Positions 28,530-38,656 of a DNA stretch of 64,000 nucleotides are shown here, in pieces. Within the stretch, counting starts at the first letter, position 1. Each line of letters opens with the position of its first letter. The translations under genes were made by a program, and so were the position numbers. Below the pieces are notes generated by a model, which saw nothing but the letters and a program-made list of their open reading frames with translations, searched no databases and was not told the origin of the DNA. The stretch is taken from positions 248,001-312,000 of the forward strand of contig NZ_OMPS01000041.1 of NCBI RefSeq assembly GCF_900313035.1. Reading direction: 5' to 3'. This stretch comes from Ruegeria sp. EL01 (GTDB taxonomy: Bacteria > Pseudomonadota > Alphaproteobacteria > Rhodobacterales > Rhodobacteraceae).

Positions 28530-29039
28530 TCAGATCAAATCGCGCGCAAGAACATGATTTGGATAGGCTTGGTCTTGAATGCGGAAATGGGTGGTTCCCA
28601 CATGGGCGAATCCCTGCGACAGATAAAACCCAATCGCGGGGGTGTTCTCAGAGTTTGTGGTGAGCCAGACGGCGTCACCGCCGACGCTCTGACAATATTG
28701 CAACCCCACATCCAGCAATGCGTTACCCTGACCTTTGCCGTGATGTCGGGGCTGGACATAAAGGGTCGAGATTTCCGGCCCCGAGAGATCAGGCAAGGGC
28801 GGTATGCTGGCAGTTGAGACAGCTATAAAGCCGGTAATGCCCTCATCACCCTGGGTCACTGCAAGGAATTCGTTGGGATCCGCGATACGGGCTTCCAAAT
28901 TGGGTTTGGTGAATTCAGTCAGGGCATAATCGGCAAAGAACGCACTGATCCCGTGACGCAAATAGGTGCCCAACCAGACCTCGATCGACAGGGCGGCAAG
29001 GCTTGCGGCGTCGGATTTGATGGCGTCCCTGATATTCAT
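28530..29039 (-). CDS. GNAT family N-acetyltransferase
   Basis: A 169-residue acetyl-CoA-dependent acyltransferase. The acetyl-CoA loop is QPRHHGKGQGNALL (pattern Q/RxxGxG/A), after the beta-4 strand EISTLYV. The C-terminal FYLSQGF is typical. Acceptor unknown (amine of a small molecule or protein N-terminus). It lies 51 bases after rnc on the same strand and convergent with the multicopper oxidase. Confidence 0.9.
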   Translation of the reverse strand: MNIRDAIKSDAASLAALSIEVWLGTYLRHGISAFFADYALTEFTKPNLEARIADPNEFLAVTQGDEGITGFIAVSTASIPPLPDLSGPEISTLYVQPRHHGKGQGNALLDVGLQYCQSVGGDAVWLTTNSENTPAIGFYLSQGFAHVGTTHFRIQDQAYPNHVLARDLI

Positions 29040-29090
29040 ACTGATCTGCCCGTTTCGACCAAAGGTGATCGTCTGCGAAGGATCGCGGTG

Positions 29091-29768
29091 TCAGCCCAAA
29101 CGTTCCAACAAGGCCTTGGCCGCCGCCTGTTCCGCCTGTCGTTTGGAACCAGCTGTGGCCTGCGCCTCGGTGCCGTCCTGCAGGCGGGCCGCGATGGTGA
29201 ACACCGGGGCGTGGTCGGGGCCGCTGCGCTTGACTTCAACATAGTTGGGGGGCTTCTGGCCCCGGGCCTGCGCCCATTCCTGCAACGAGGTTTTGGCGTC
29301 ACGGGCGTCGGATTCCACTGTGTGCACCCGGTCGCCCCAAAGCGCGAGGATCACGTCGCGGGCGGCCTCGAAATCTGCGTCTCGGTAGATGGCGGCGATC
29401 ACCGCCTCCATCGCATCGCCCAACAGGGCCTGTTTGCGGCGCCCACCCGACAGCATCTCGGACCGGCCCAGTTTCAGCACCGCACCCAGATCGATCTGCA
29501 GAGCCACATCAGCACAGGCTTCCTTGCGGACCAACGCATTGAAGCGCGGGGCCAATTGGCCTTCGGACGCCTGTCTGTCCGCCTCAAGCAAGGCGGTCGC
29601 CATCACAAGGCCAAGCACCCGGTCGCCCAGAAACTCCAACCGCTGATTGTCGGGCCGGGTGGACGAGGAGACAGAGCCGTGGGTCAATGCACGCAAAAGC
29701 AGCTCGGGGTTGGAAAACTCATACCCGAGCCGCTGCTGAAACGCTTTTATCTCTGCCGATAACTTCAA
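29091..29768 (-). CDS. rnc: Ribonuclease III
   Basis: Double-strand-specific endoribonuclease for rRNA and mRNA processing. It has 225 residues: the catalytic domain with [15 protein letters not shown] (signature, about residues 40-54) and the second acidic site [14 protein letters not shown], then a dsRNA-binding domain. The start codon is TTG, overlapping the lepB stop (TTGA). Downstream is a GNAT gene rather than era. Confidence 0.97.
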   Translation of the reverse strand: MKLSAEIKAFQQRLGYEFSNPELLLRALTHGSVSSSTRPDNQRLEFLGDRVLGLVMATALLEADRQASEGQLAPRFNALVRKEACADVALQIDLGAVLKLGRSEMLSGGRRKQALLGDAMEAVIAAIYRDADFEAARDVILALWGDRVHTVESDARDAKTSLQEWAQARGQKPPNYVEVKRSGPDHAPVFTIAARLQDGTEAQATAGSKRQAEQAAAKALLERLG

Positions 29769-30604
29769 TTGACCGCCTTGAAGAACCGATCTGAGCGCCA
29801 GGTCCAGAAGAACAGCATCGAGCGGCCGGCGGATGAGAACATGATCCGGTCGGCGCGACCGATCAGGTTTTCGTATGGGACGTAGCCAACCCCTCCGGCG
29901 GATTGCGGCAGGCGGCTGTCGGCAGAGTTGTCGCGGTTGTCGCCCATGAAAAAGTAGTTGCCTTCAGGCACAGTGTAGATGCCGGTATTATCCGACCCCT
30001 GATTGTGGATGTTGAGAACATCGTAGGAAACGCCATTGGGCAGTGTTTCGATCATGCGGGATTTTTCACAGACTCCCCCATTCCCCACCGGGCCGTTTTC
30101 GCATCGTGGCCGTAGACCTTGGGGTCCCTGCGGAGCGGCAACCTCGGTAAAGACGCCGTCGGGTTGCTGTGGAACCGGTGTTCCATTCAGAATGATCTGC
30201 CCCTCGCGCACCTGAATGCGATCCCCCGGCAGGCCGATCAGCCGTTTGATATAGTCCCGCCCGGTGACCGGGTGACGGAACACGATCACATCGCCGCGTT
30301 CGGGATCGCCAGCCCATATGCGGGTGTTGTCCTCGCCAGGCAGCCAGCCGCAGATACCCTCGGCATCAATGTTGAGGCCGATGCTGGGCATGACCAGGCT
30401 GGGGCAGGATGCATAGGAATAGCCATAAGCCATTTTGTTCACAAACAGGAAATCCCCGATCAACAGAGTTTGCTTCATCGACCCGGAGGGAATCCAGAAT
30501 GGCTGGAAGAACAGAGTGCGGAAAACACCCGCGATCAGCAGGGCGTAGACGATGGTTTTGATCGTCTCCCAGACGGCATTTCCGGATTTGGCTTCCTCGG
30601 CCAT
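29765..30604 (-). CDS. lepB: Signal peptidase I
   Basis: Membrane-bound protease removing signal peptides from exported proteins. 279 residues, with one N-terminal transmembrane helix (about 15-33), the catalytic serine in [10 protein letters not shown] and the lysine in GDVIVFRHP...[12 protein letters not shown]. The conserved [11 protein letters not shown] box E is present. Coupled to rnc by a TTGA overlap. Confidence 0.97.
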   Translation of the reverse strand: MAEEAKSGNAVWETIKTIVYALLIAGVFRTLFFQPFWIPSGSMKQTLLIGDFLFVNKMAYGYSYASCPSLVMPSIGLNIDAEGICGWLPGEDNTRIWAGDPERGDVIVFRHPVTGRDYIKRLIGLPGDRIQVREGQIILNGTPVPQQPDGVFTEVAAPQGPQGLRPRCENGPVGNGGVCEKSRMIETLPNGVSYDVLNIHNQGSDNTGIYTVPEGNYFFMGDNRDNSADSRLPQSAGGVGYVPYENLIGRADRIMFSSAGRSMLFFWTWRSDRFFKAVN

Positions 30605-30663
30605 ACTGCTCTCTCCAGTCTTTGCTTGGTTGGGGTGCTACATGCGGGTCGGGTGGGGGCAAG

Positions 30664-31083
30664 TCAAGGCCGCGCGACCCCATCTTGCAGTGGCCGCGCC
30701 TCGATCACGACAAAGGCCTGCGCCCAGGGGTGATCATCGGTCAGAGTGACGTGTATGATCGCCTCATACCCGTCCGGGGTCATTTCCTTCAAGCGCTCGG
30801 CTGCCCAGCCAGTCACATGCATGATGGGCTGGCCGGTGCGCAGGTTGGTGACCGACATGTCCTTCCAGGCAATGCCCATGGCAAGGCCCGTGCCCAGCGC
30901 CTTGGAGCACGCTTCTTTCGCGGCCCAGCGCTTGGCGTAGGTGCCAGCCGTGTCGGCACGACGTTCGGCCTTGCTCTGTTCGGTATCGGTGAAGACACGG
31001 TTGCGAAACCGGTCGCCGAAGCGATCGAGCGTGCCCTGAATGCGGTCGATATTTGCGAGGTCCGTGCCGATGCCGAGGATCAT
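30664..31083 (-). CDS. acpS: Holo-[acyl-carrier-protein] synthase
   Basis: Transfers 4'-phosphopantetheine from CoA to acyl carrier protein. 139 residues, starting [15 protein letters not shown] with the Asp of the Mg site, and with the [16 protein letters not shown] motif bearing the second acidic ligand. Located between a small membrane protein gene and lepB on the minus strand, the usual alphaproteobacterial order. Confidence 0.97.
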   Translation of the reverse strand: MILGIGTDLANIDRIQGTLDRFGDRFRNRVFTDTEQSKAERRADTAGTYAKRWAAKEACSKALGTGLAMGIAWKDMSVTNLRTGQPIMHVTGWAAERLKEMTPDGYEAIIHVTLTDDHPWAQAFVVIEARPLQDGVARP

Positions 31084-31095
31084 TGCATTTGTTCT

Positions 31096-31554
31096 CTATT
31101 GCGCATTTCGCGCCCGAAAAAGCGTTGTTCCCAGCCACAGCAAATAGCGGCAGACGCCAATGGAGATCATTGCCCAAATGAGGAGGAATCCGTTCTTCTT
31201 CAAAACTTCTGAGACATCTAGCCGACCCCAGTGGATCATTCCGTAGATTAGAACTAAAGCCTGAATACACCACCAAAAAACAACCGCTAAGCACACCATG
31301 TACGCAGCGTTGTACCATAGCGTAGAACCAGATACGCGTTCGGGGTATCGCTTCAAGACCCGGGAGGTTTCAAGAACGGTCGCCAAAACAATCGGTAGGA
31401 CAAAGAACTTCACCGGAAACAAGAAGGCAGTATCGAGACCAAAAATCGTTGTGCTTTCGTTGGAAGCCCAAACAAACTGGAACAACACGAAGAAAGCCAA
31501 AAAACGGAATCGATTGAACAACAAAACCCGCTCGTCTTTCTTAGGCATGTCCAT
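31096..31554 (-). CDS. Small membrane protein of unknown function
   Basis: A protein of 152 residues with four probable membrane helices and charged ends. I do not recognise a family. The start ATG shares a base with the stop of the upstream LysE gene (TGATG). Its base composition is visibly more AT-rich than its neighbours, suggesting that it may have joined this conserved operon by transfer. Expression is likely with the operon. Confidence 0.7.
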   Translation of the reverse strand: MDMPKKDERVLLFNRFRFLAFFVLFQFVWASNESTTIFGLDTAFLFPVKFFVLPIVLATVLETSRVLKRYPERVSGSTLWYNAAYMVCLAVVFWWCIQALVLIYGMIHWGRLDVSEVLKKNGFLLIWAMISIGVCRYLLWLGTTLFRARNAQ

Positions 31555-32177
31555 CACGACAACCGCACCGTCAGGATCTTGTAGCTCGCGACCCCAAAGA
31601 ACCCGGCAAAAGCGAAATCGAACCAGCGGCGGGTGCGGCGGTAGGTTTGGACCATACGCGCGGACGAGAACAGGAAGGCGTAGCCGATGAAGATCAGCAA
31701 CGATCCTGCGTAGAGTAGGCCAAAATAGCCCAGCAACATCGCAAGGCTGGCGTCGTTCGGGGCAACGATGGCGTAGATCGAGCCCCAGCTGAGGATCGCC
31801 TTGGGGTTGGTCAGGTGGATGGCCGCCCCTTTGGCAAAGATGGTTGGCAGCGACCCGGTGACAGGGTTGCCCAGCGCCACCTCATCCGAGGTCAGAGCGC
31901 GGCGCAGCGCCTTGAGGGCCAGCCAGCCCAGATAGGCGACGCCGACGTAACGGATCACTTCGAACACCCAGACATTGGCCAACATGATCGCCGACAGGCC
32001 CAAAGCTGCGGCGATGCCCCACGCGGCGGACCCGGCACAGATGCCCAGAGCAAAGGCCAAACCAGCAGTACGGCCTTCGTTCATGGCTGTTCCGGCGATA
32101 CCCATGGTTGCAGGACCTGGGGAGCCGCCTGCCAAAAGCCAAGCGATCCAGATCGCGACAAACCCAGAGGTGATCAT
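31554..32177 (-). CDS. LysE/RhtB family amino acid exporter
   Basis: A 207-residue exporter with six membrane helices. The N-terminal GGSPGPATMGIAGTAMNEGRTAG matches the PGPxxxxxxxxxxxxGxxxG motif of the family. The second half starts LTNPKAILSWGSI, typical of RhtB. Substrate unknown (homoserine, threonine or another amino acid). It overlaps the pdxJ stop by four bases (ATGA), so it is translationally coupled. Confidence 0.9.
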   Translation of the reverse strand: MITSGFVAIWIAWLLAGGSPGPATMGIAGTAMNEGRTAGLAFALGICAGSAAWGIAAALGLSAIMLANVWVFEVIRYVGVAYLGWLALKALRRALTSDEVALGNPVTGSLPTIFAKGAAIHLTNPKAILSWGSIYAIVAPNDASLAMLLGYFGLLYAGSLLIFIGYAFLFSSARMVQTYRRTRRWFDFAFAGFFGVASYKILTVRLS

Positions 32178-32920
32178 GCCCGCGCCTCATCCATCAGGCG
32201 GCGCATTTCGGCCATGGCCGGGGTGAGGCCCAGAAAGATCGCCTCGCCAATCAGGAAGTGGCCGATATTCAACTCTCGCACTTCGGGAAAGGCCGCCACG
32301 GGCTTGACTGTGTCATAGGTCAGGCCATGGCCTGCGTGCACCTCCAGCCCCAGCGCGTGACCAAATGTCGACATTTCGCGCAGCGACTCGAGCTCGCGCG
32401 CGGCATCTTCCATGCGGCCCTCGGCATGAGCGTCGCAATAGGCGCCGGTGTGCAGCTCGATCACCTCTGCCCCAATGCGATGGGCGGCTTCGATTTGACG
32501 CTTGTCGGCGGCAATGAAGATCGAGACGCGGCAACCGACCTCGCGCAGAGGGGCGATGAAATGCGCCAGCTTATTTTCCTCGCGCGCGACCTCCAGCCCG
32601 CCCTCGGTTGTGCGTTCCTCGCGCTTTTCGGGAACGATACAGACGGCGTGCGGTTTGTGGCGCAGGGCGATCTTCTGCATCTCGTCCGTTGCAGCCATTT
32701 CAAAGTTCAGGGGCACCGACAAAACCTCCATCAGCCCGTCGATATCGGCGTCCGAGATATGGCGGCGGTCTTCGCGCAGATGGGCGGTGATGCCGTCTGC
32801 CCCTGCTTCTTCGGCCAGTTTTGCCGCGCGTAACGGATCGGGGTAAGCCCCACCGCGCGCATTGCGCACCGTTGCCACGTGATCGATGTTCACGCCCAGA
32901 CGCAGTTGAGTGTCAGACAT
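32174..32920 (-). CDS. pdxJ: Pyridoxine 5'-phosphate synthase
   Basis: Last step of de novo vitamin B6 synthesis, condensing 1-deoxyxylulose 5-phosphate with 3-amino-2-oxopropyl phosphate. About 248 residues from the ATG at 32920. The N-terminal GVNIDHVATVRNAR and GADGITAHLREDRRHI segments are the active-site blocks of the TIM barrel; the later ELHTGAYCDA and AGHGLTYDTV bind phosphate. It overlaps the DUF2062 gene by eight bases. Confidence 0.96.
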   Translation of the reverse strand: MSDTQLRLGVNIDHVATVRNARGGAYPDPLRAAKLAEEAGADGITAHLREDRRHISDADIDGLMEVLSVPLNFEMAATDEMQKIALRHKPHAVCIVPEKREERTTEGGLEVAREENKLAHFIAPLREVGCRVSIFIAADKRQIEAAHRIGAEVIELHTGAYCDAHAEGRMEDAARELESLREMSTFGHALGLEVHAGHGLTYDTVKPVAAFPEVRELNIGHFLIGEAIFLGLTPAMAEMRRLMDEARA

Positions 32921-33611
32921 CACGCGATTCCTTTTTCCGGTTCTGTCCCGAACCTAGAGCGTTTGTGTCGGGAACGGCAGTCTTAGCTTCGGCCAAGCGT
33001 TTGATTTGTTCGAACTTTGCCTTGATCTTTGCGCGGCGGCGTTTCTGATACGTGCGGATCAACGGCAGGCTGAGGTAGCCGCAGATTAAACCCACTATGA
33101 TCCCCGGGATGACGCCGCCCACCAAATAGGGAAAAAATACATCGTCATAAAACCGGCTGAGTCCATGCCAATCCGCTTCGCGTCCAGTGAACATGGCGAT
33201 GCAATTGTCTTTGAGATCGCCCATCGCATCGGCAAATTTTCCCATCAGCCCATGCGTGTCGCCCTTGCGAAACCGGGTGCCCAGAAGGAAATGCCCGGTC
33301 TGCAGGCTGACGACGCCGATGGGGACATAGGTCAGCGGATTGCCGAAGAACGTACCGCTGAGCGCCGCCAGAATATTGCCGTTCAGCAGGCGCGCCAGCA
33401 CGACGGCGACCACAAAATGAATCCCGTAAAACGGGGTAAACGCAGCAAAGACCCCTGCCCCGATTCCACGTGCGATACGGTCAGGTGAATCCGGCAATCG
33501 GCGAACGCGGTGTTTGACATAGTGAAAGGCGCGGGTCCAACCACCGCGCGGATAGACAAATTCTGATGCGACCTGGACGGGTGAGCGTCGATCTCGGCGC
33601 TTGAAAACCAC
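32913..33611 (-). CDS. DUF2062 family membrane protein
   Basis: A 232-residue protein with two membrane segments (about residues 50-75 and 150-180) and basic ends. The pattern GVFAAFTPFYGIHFV and LSGTFFGNPLTYVPIG is that of DUF2062, a small family often found beside rel or pdxJ. No function known to me. The start is GTG. It follows rel on the minus strand after 16 bases. Confidence 0.85.
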   Translation of the reverse strand: MVFKRRDRRSPVQVASEFVYPRGGWTRAFHYVKHRVRRLPDSPDRIARGIGAGVFAAFTPFYGIHFVVAVVLARLLNGNILAALSGTFFGNPLTYVPIGVVSLQTGHFLLGTRFRKGDTHGLMGKFADAMGDLKDNCIAMFTGREADWHGLSRFYDDVFFPYLVGGVIPGIIVGLICGYLSLPLIRTYQKRRRAKIKAKFEQIKRLAEAKTAVPDTNALGSGQNRKKESRDV

Positions 33612-33627
33612 TCCTGATCACCCCTTC

Positions 33628-35760
33628 TCAGCCAGCCGCAACTGCGGTTTTTGCGCGGTCCCGATACCGTTCGACCGCGGCAACGTCGCTTTCGGCCTCG
33701 AGCATCAGCATCAGTGAATGCAGCTGTTCCAGATCGCGCAGTTCGACGTTGATCATCAGTCGGTAAAAATCCGGTTTCCGGTCCACGAATTCGAGGTTTG
33801 AGATATTGGCCTTTTTCTCGCCGATCAATGTGCAAATTCGCCCCAATACACCGGCATCGTTGCCAATGGTCAGGTCCAGCGTGGCACCGTAGACCGCTGG
33901 GTGCGTTCCTGAGTGCCAGTGCAGGTCGACCCAGCGTTCAGGTTCGTTTTCGAATTCCGACAGGCGGTCGCAGTCGATGGCGTGCACCACCACGCCTTTG
34001 CCACGGTAGGTAATCCCTACAATGCGTTCGCCCGGCACCGGTTGACAACAGGGCGCGCGATCAAAGCTTTGCCCCGGCTCCAGACCAATCACGGCGCGGC
34101 GCAACGGTATGGCATCGCCTTCATCTTTGGCAAGCTCTGGATACACCGCCTCGACCACCTCATGGGCGGTCAGTTCGGCACTGCCCAGCCGGGCCAGCAA
34201 TTCCTGACGATCCGTAAGGCGCAGGTGTTTTGCGGCAGTATCCAGCGCCTTGTCGGTTGCCTTGCGTCCGACGTTTTCGAACCCGGCGCGGGCCAGTTCC
34301 TTACCCAGTTTGATAAAGCGTTCGCGATCAACTTCGCGCAGAGCGCGCCGGATAGCGGTGCGTGCCTTGCCGGTCACGGCAATCTCAAGCCAACTGACCT
34401 GCGGCGTTTGCCCGTCTGCGGTAATGATATCAACCGATTGACCATTCTTGAGCCGGGTCCACAGGGGCACGCGGATGCCGTCGACTTTGGCGCCGACACA
34501 GGCATGGCCGATGCGCGTGTGAATGGCATAGGCAAAGTCAATGGGTGTAGCGCCACGCGGCTGCTTGACCACGTCCCCTTTGGGCGTGAAGCAGAACACC
34601 TGATCCGAATACATCTCAAGCTTGACGGCCTCGAGGAAATCTTCGTGATCTTCTTCGTTGTCAAACTGCTCGGTCAGGTTGGAAATCCACTTGGCCGGAT
34701 CCACGGCAAACGGGTTTTCCGAGCGCACACCGTCGCGGTACGACCAATGCGCCGCGACCCCGGTTTCGGCCACGTCATGCATCTGACGAGTGCGGATCTG
34801 AACCTCGACCCGTTTACCGTCACGCCCCGAGACCGTTGTGTGGATCGAGCGGTATCCGTTCGATTTCGGTTGGCTGATGTAATCCTTGAACCGCCCCGGT
34901 ACCGCGCGCCAGCGTTGGTGGATTGCGCCAAGAGTACGATAGCAGTCTTCCTCAGTCTGGGTGATGATGCGGAACCCGTAGATGTCGGACAGGCGCGAGA
35001 AGCCCTGATCTTTTTCCTGCATCTTGCGCCAGATCGAATAGGGCTTTTTGGCACGCCCGAACACCTCGGCTTCGATCCCGACCTTTTCAAGTTCATGTCG
35101 CATGTCGCCGGTGATGCGATGGATCACATCGCCGGTTTCCCGTTGCAGCGTGATAAAACGGCGGATGATCGACTGCCGACCTTCCGGGTTAAGAACGCGG
35201 AAAGCGAGATCCTCAAGCTCTTCCCGCATCCATTGCATACCCATACGACCCGCAAGAGGTGCATAGATATCCATGGTTTCACGCGCCTTGATTACCTGCT
35301 TTTCCGGCCGCATCGCCTTGATCGTTCGCATGTTGTGCAAACGGTCGGCCAGCTTGACCAGAATGACCCGCAAATCCTTGGACATGGCCATGAACAATTT
35401 GCGAAAGTTTTCGGCTTGCTTGGTTTCGCGGCTGGAAAGTTGCAGGTTGGTCAACTTGGTAACGCCATCGACCAGTTTGGCGACCTCTTCGCCGAACAGT
35501 TCTGACACTTTGCCATAGTTGGCCTTGGTGTCTTCGATCGTGTCGTGCAGCAGCGCTGTGATAATTGTCGCATCATCCAGACGCTGTTCGGTCAGGATTG
35601 CGGCAACGGCAACGGGATGGGTAAAATAGGGCTCGCCTGAATGGCGGAACTGCCCGTCATGCATCTGCTGGCCAAACTCATAGGCCTTGGCGATGCGATC
35701 AGCATTGGTCTTGGGGTTGTAGTTGCGGACCAGCGCAATCAGGTCTTCAGCAGAAATCAT
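33628..35760 (-). CDS. rel (spoT): Bifunctional (p)ppGpp synthetase/hydrolase
   Basis: Controls the stringent response. 710 residues: an N-terminal HD hydrolase domain (HPVAVAAIL and LLHDTIEDT with metal-binding His and Asp), a synthetase domain (YRSIHTTVSG and EVQIRTRQMHD), then TGS, zinc-finger and ACT domains in the C-terminal regulatory part (GEKKANISNLEF in ACT). Both catalytic centres look intact, so it should both make and degrade the alarmone, as the single Rel of alphaproteobacteria does. It follows rpoZ by 25 bases. Confidence 0.97.
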   Translation of the reverse strand: MISAEDLIALVRNYNPKTNADRIAKAYEFGQQMHDGQFRHSGEPYFTHPVAVAAILTEQRLDDATIITALLHDTIEDTKANYGKVSELFGEEVAKLVDGVTKLTNLQLSSRETKQAENFRKLFMAMSKDLRVILVKLADRLHNMRTIKAMRPEKQVIKARETMDIYAPLAGRMGMQWMREELEDLAFRVLNPEGRQSIIRRFITLQRETGDVIHRITGDMRHELEKVGIEAEVFGRAKKPYSIWRKMQEKDQGFSRLSDIYGFRIITQTEEDCYRTLGAIHQRWRAVPGRFKDYISQPKSNGYRSIHTTVSGRDGKRVEVQIRTRQMHDVAETGVAAHWSYRDGVRSENPFAVDPAKWISNLTEQFDNEEDHEDFLEAVKLEMYSDQVFCFTPKGDVVKQPRGATPIDFAYAIHTRIGHACVGAKVDGIRVPLWTRLKNGQSVDIITADGQTPQVSWLEIAVTGKARTAIRRALREVDRERFIKLGKELARAGFENVGRKATDKALDTAAKHLRLTDRQELLARLGSAELTAHEVVEAVYPELAKDEGDAIPLRRAVIGLEPGQSFDRAPCCQPVPGERIVGITYRGKGVVVHAIDCDRLSEFENEPERWVDLHWHSGTHPAVYGATLDLTIGNDAGVLGRICTLIGEKKANISNLEFVDRKPDFYRLMINVELRDLEQLHSLMLMLEAESDVAAVERYRDRAKTAVAAG

Positions 35761-35785
35761 CCGGTCCGCACCTTCGTCTTGGGGC

Positions 35786-36139
35786 TTACCCCTGGCCCTG
35801 GGCCTCCATCAATGCGCGCAGGAGCTTTTCTTCGGACATGTCGTCATCGGCAGGCTTGTCCGATTCCGCACCCATCAGCAGCGCCATCTGATCTTCTTCA
35901 GGCTCATCAACCTCGATCTGAGTCTGGTTGGCCTCGATCAGGCGTTCGCGCAGATCATCCGCGCTTTGGGTCTCATCGGCGATTTCACGCAGCGACACGA
36001 CGGGGTTCTTGTCGTTGTCACGGTCCACGGTGATCGGGCCACCGGCCGAAATCTCGCGCGCGCGATGGGCGGCAAGCATCACCAGTTCGAACCGGTTTGG
36101 AACCTTGTCTACGCAATCTTCAACCGTTACGCGGGCCAT
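35786..36139 (-). CDS. rpoZ: RNA polymerase omega subunit
   Basis: A 117-residue omega subunit starting [30 protein letters not shown], the family's invariant opening. The C-terminus is acidic. Omega assists beta' folding and is part of the ppGpp-binding site; being next to rel is the common arrangement. It heads the rel-DUF2062-pdxJ-LysE-acpS-lepB-rnc run. Confidence 0.97.
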   Translation of the reverse strand: MARVTVEDCVDKVPNRFELVMLAAHRAREISAGGPITVDRDNDKNPVVSLREIADETQSADDLRERLIEANQTQIEVDEPEEDQMALLMGAESDKPADDDMSEEKLLRALMEAQGQG

Positions 36140-36233
36140 CGGGCGCTCTCCGTTACTGAATCCATGTCAGGAAGAGGTTTATCTAAGGCCGATTGCGCGC
36201 CTTGACAAGCAAGAAATGCTGCAAATGCGCGGA

Positions 36234-36803
36234 TCACAAAGGCGTGACTGCAGCAACATCTTCGGCAGGCAGCTTAGCGATCATCTCGGTCACCGTGCGA
36301 CCCAGCACCGGATGGTGCCAATCGGGCGCGACGTCAGCCATCGGAACCAGAACGAAAGCCCGATCCTGCAGGCGCGGATGCGGCAGGACCAACTGATCAG
36401 GCGCTTGTTGTCGCTGATCCTGCGGTGAAAGGGTCAACCATCGATCAAATCCGGCATGATCGGGCAACACCGTGTCGCCCCAAGCGACCAGGTCCAGATC
36501 AAGCGTGCGCATGCCCCATCGCTGTACCCGCTCGCGCCCGAATTGGTGTTCGATCTCATGTAATACCTGCAGCAGGTCCACAGGCGTCTTGTCCGAGGCG
36601 ATCAGAGCCGCTGCATTGACATAGTCCGGCCCGGCACCGGCCGGAAAGCATGGGGTCGCATAAAACCGGCTGATTGCTCGAATCAGCACACCTTTGGTGT
36701 GCAACGCGTCCAGAGCCTTCTGAAGTGTCACTTTGGGCCCGTTTCCACTCAGATTGAGATTTGCTCCCAGAGCGAGCACGGCGTTGGGCAACGAATCGCT
36801 CAT
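36234..36803 (-). CDS. folK: 2-amino-4-hydroxy-6-hydroxymethyldihydropteridine pyrophosphokinase
   Basis: Pyrophosphate transfer from ATP in folate synthesis. 189 residues from the ATG at 36803, chosen because AGGAGG (36808-36813) precedes it by four bases; a longer frame starts at 36833. Motifs ALGANL, RWGMRTLDLDLV and HPRLQDRAFVLVPMAD are the HPPK signature. Followed by rpoZ after 94 bases, in which rpoZ probably has its own promoter. Confidence 0.95.
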   Translation of the reverse strand: MSDSLPNAVLALGANLNLSGNGPKVTLQKALDALHTKGVLIRAISRFYATPCFPAGAGPDYVNAAALIASDKTPVDLLQVLHEIEHQFGRERVQRWGMRTLDLDLVAWGDTVLPDHAGFDRWLTLSPQDQRQQAPDQLVLPHPRLQDRAFVLVPMADVAPDWHHPVLGRTVTEMIAKLPAEDVAAVTPL

Positions 36804-36939
36804 TAAACCTCCTTTGTTAACCGAATTGGACACTTGCGATACACAACAAATGCCCTAATTATAGGCTTACCAGTGCGCCCGGAATTTCACTCACTCACCA
36901 AAGTCGCGGCGCGGTGGATTATACCGGAAGGGACTATTT

Positions 36940-37515
36940 ATGTTTTATAAGGACGAACGGCTAGCGCTGTTCATTGATGGCTCGAATCTTTACGCTGCGG
37001 CAAAAGCACTCGGTTTTGATATAGACTACAAACTTCTGCGGCAGGAATTCATGCGCCGCGGCAAGTTGTTGAGGGCCTTCTACTATACTGCGCTACTAGA
37101 AAATGACGAGTATTCTCCGATCCGCCCCCTGGTTGACTGGCTGCATTACAACGGCTTCACCATGGTGACAAAACCGGCCAAGGAATACACCGACAGCATG
37201 GGGCGTCGGAAAGTCAAAGGGAACATGGATATCGAGCTTACCGTCGATGCCATGGAACTGGCACCGCGCGTTGATCATATCGTGCTGTTTTCGGGGGATG
37301 GAGATTTCCGCCCGTTGATTGCAAGCCTGCAGCGTCAGGGCGTGCGTGTATCGGTGGTTTCAACCATCCGCAGTCAACCGCCGATGATCTCGGACGAGTT
37401 GCGCCGCCAGGCCGACAACTTCATCGAGCTGGAAGACCTGCGCGACGTTGTGGGCCGCCCACCGCGCGAGATGCCCGCCGAGCCGCGCAGCGTTGCAGTG
37501 GCCAGCGGCAGTTGA
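36940..37515 (+). CDS. NYN-domain protein (LabA/DUF88 family)
   Basis: A 191-residue PIN-like NYN domain, a fold of ribonucleases. It has ALFIDGSNLYAAAK near the N-terminus (first Asp of the acidic centre), KGNMDIELTVDAM in the middle and the LFSGDGDFRPLI motif, all conserved Asp positions of LabA-like proteins. The RNA substrate is unknown. Divergent from folK; followed by a terminator. Confidence 0.9.
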   Translation: MFYKDERLALFIDGSNLYAAAKALGFDIDYKLLRQEFMRRGKLLRAFYYTALLENDEYSPIRPLVDWLHYNGFTMVTKPAKEYTDSMGRRKVKGNMDIELTVDAMELAPRVDHIVLFSGDGDFRPLIASLQRQGVRVSVVSTIRSQPPMISDELRRQADNFIELEDLRDVVGRPPREMPAEPRSVAVASGS

Positions 37516-37548
37516 TCTGACGATCGACACGTGATGGGGACAAAATTC

Positions 37549-37585
37549 GCGCGGTCAGGACATGTCATCCTGACCGCGCTTCTTT
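37549..37585 (+). terminator. Terminator after the NYN gene
   Basis: Perfect 12-bp stem GCGCGGTCAGGA / TCCTGACCGCGC with a seven-base loop, followed by TTCTTT. Confidence 0.85.
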
Positions 37586-37705
37586 AACTATAAACAGGTG
37601 CTCAAACACTGTCGGGCTATCAACGATTCATGTCAGATCAATGACGCGGTCCTGTCTGGACCAAGGCGGGGAAAAGACTTACCTGTGCCTTAAGGAGACA
37701 GCGAC

Positions 37706-38656
37706 ATGAGCAAGCCGCCACTGACACTTTATCTGGCCGCACCGCGCGGGTTCTGCGCAGGCGTGGACCGTGCCATCAAAATCGTCGAGATGGCCCTGCA
37801 AAAATGGGGCGCGCCGGTCTATGTGCGCCATGAGATCGTGCACAACAAGTTCGTCGTCGACGGGTTGCGTGCCAAAGGCGCCGTCTTTGTCGAGGAGCTG
37901 GACGACTGCCCGAACGACCGGCCAGTGATCTTTTCCGCCCACGGGGTACCCAAATCGGTTCCCGCAACTGCCGCACAGCGTGAGATGATCTACGTGGATG
38001 CGACCTGCCCTTTAGTCTCGAAAGTCCATGTCGAGGCACAGCGTCACGCCGATGCCGGATTGCAGATGATCATGATCGGTCACAAGGGTCACCCGGAAAC
38101 GGTTGGCACGATGGGTCAGTTGCCAGATGGCGAGGTACTGCTGGTCGAGACCGTGGACGACGTGGCCCATGTTCGGGTGCGAAACTCCGAGAAGCTGGCC
38201 TTTGTCACACAGACAACGCTATCGGTCGATGACACCAAGGACATCATCGCCGCGTTAGAGGCGCGGTTCCCGGCCATTGTCGGGCCGCACAAAGAAGATA
38301 TCTGTTATGCCACGACCAACCGGCAAGAGGCCGTAAAAGAGGTCGCTCCGAATTCTGACGCTTTGCTCGTGGTCGGGGCCCCGAATTCATCCAACTCGCG
38401 CCGACTGGTCGAGGTCGCCTCCCGCGCCGGGTGCAATTATGCACAACTGGTTCAACGTGCGACAGAGATTGACTGGCGCGCGTTGGAAGGGATTTCGAGC
38501 ATTGCGATCACAGCTGGCGCATCCGCCCCCGAAGTTCTGGTCGATGAAGTCATCGAGGCTTTCAGCGATCATTACGACGTCACGGTAGAGCTGGTCGAAA
38601 CCGCAGTTGAAAATGTCGAGTTCAAAGTCCCCCGCGTTTTGAGGCAACCCGCGTGA
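37706..38656 (+). CDS. ispH: 4-hydroxy-3-methylbut-2-enyl diphosphate reductase
   Basis: Last enzyme of the MEP isoprenoid pathway, an Fe-S protein making IPP and DMAPP. 316 residues. The three cluster-binding cysteines lie in [21 protein letters not shown] and [14 protein letters not shown]. The substrate-binding HGVPKSV and [11 protein letters not shown] segments are also present. The start follows AAGGAGACAG. It heads a plus-strand run with overlapping genes (DUF3429, methyltransferase, rnhA, TRIC). Confidence 0.98.
   Translation: MSKPPLTLYLAAPRGFCAGVDRAIKIVEMALQKWGAPVYVRHEIVHNKFVVDGLRAKGAVFVEELDDCPNDRPVIFSAHGVPKSVPATAAQREMIYVDATCPLVSKVHVEAQRHADAGLQMIMIGHKGHPETVGTMGQLPDGEVLLVETVDDVAHVRVRNSEKLAFVTQTTLSVDDTKDIIAALEARFPAIVGPHKEDICYATTNRQEAVKEVAPNSDALLVVGAPNSSNSRRLVEVASRAGCNYAQLVQRATEIDWRALEGISSIAITAGASAPEVLVDEVIEAFSDHYDVTVELVETAVENVEFKVPRVLRQPA

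Noticed and set aside
33913-35505. A 530-codon plus-strand frame opposite rel
   Set aside because: Antisense to the bifunctional synthetase, which has every family motif; the translation is low in recognisable patterns.
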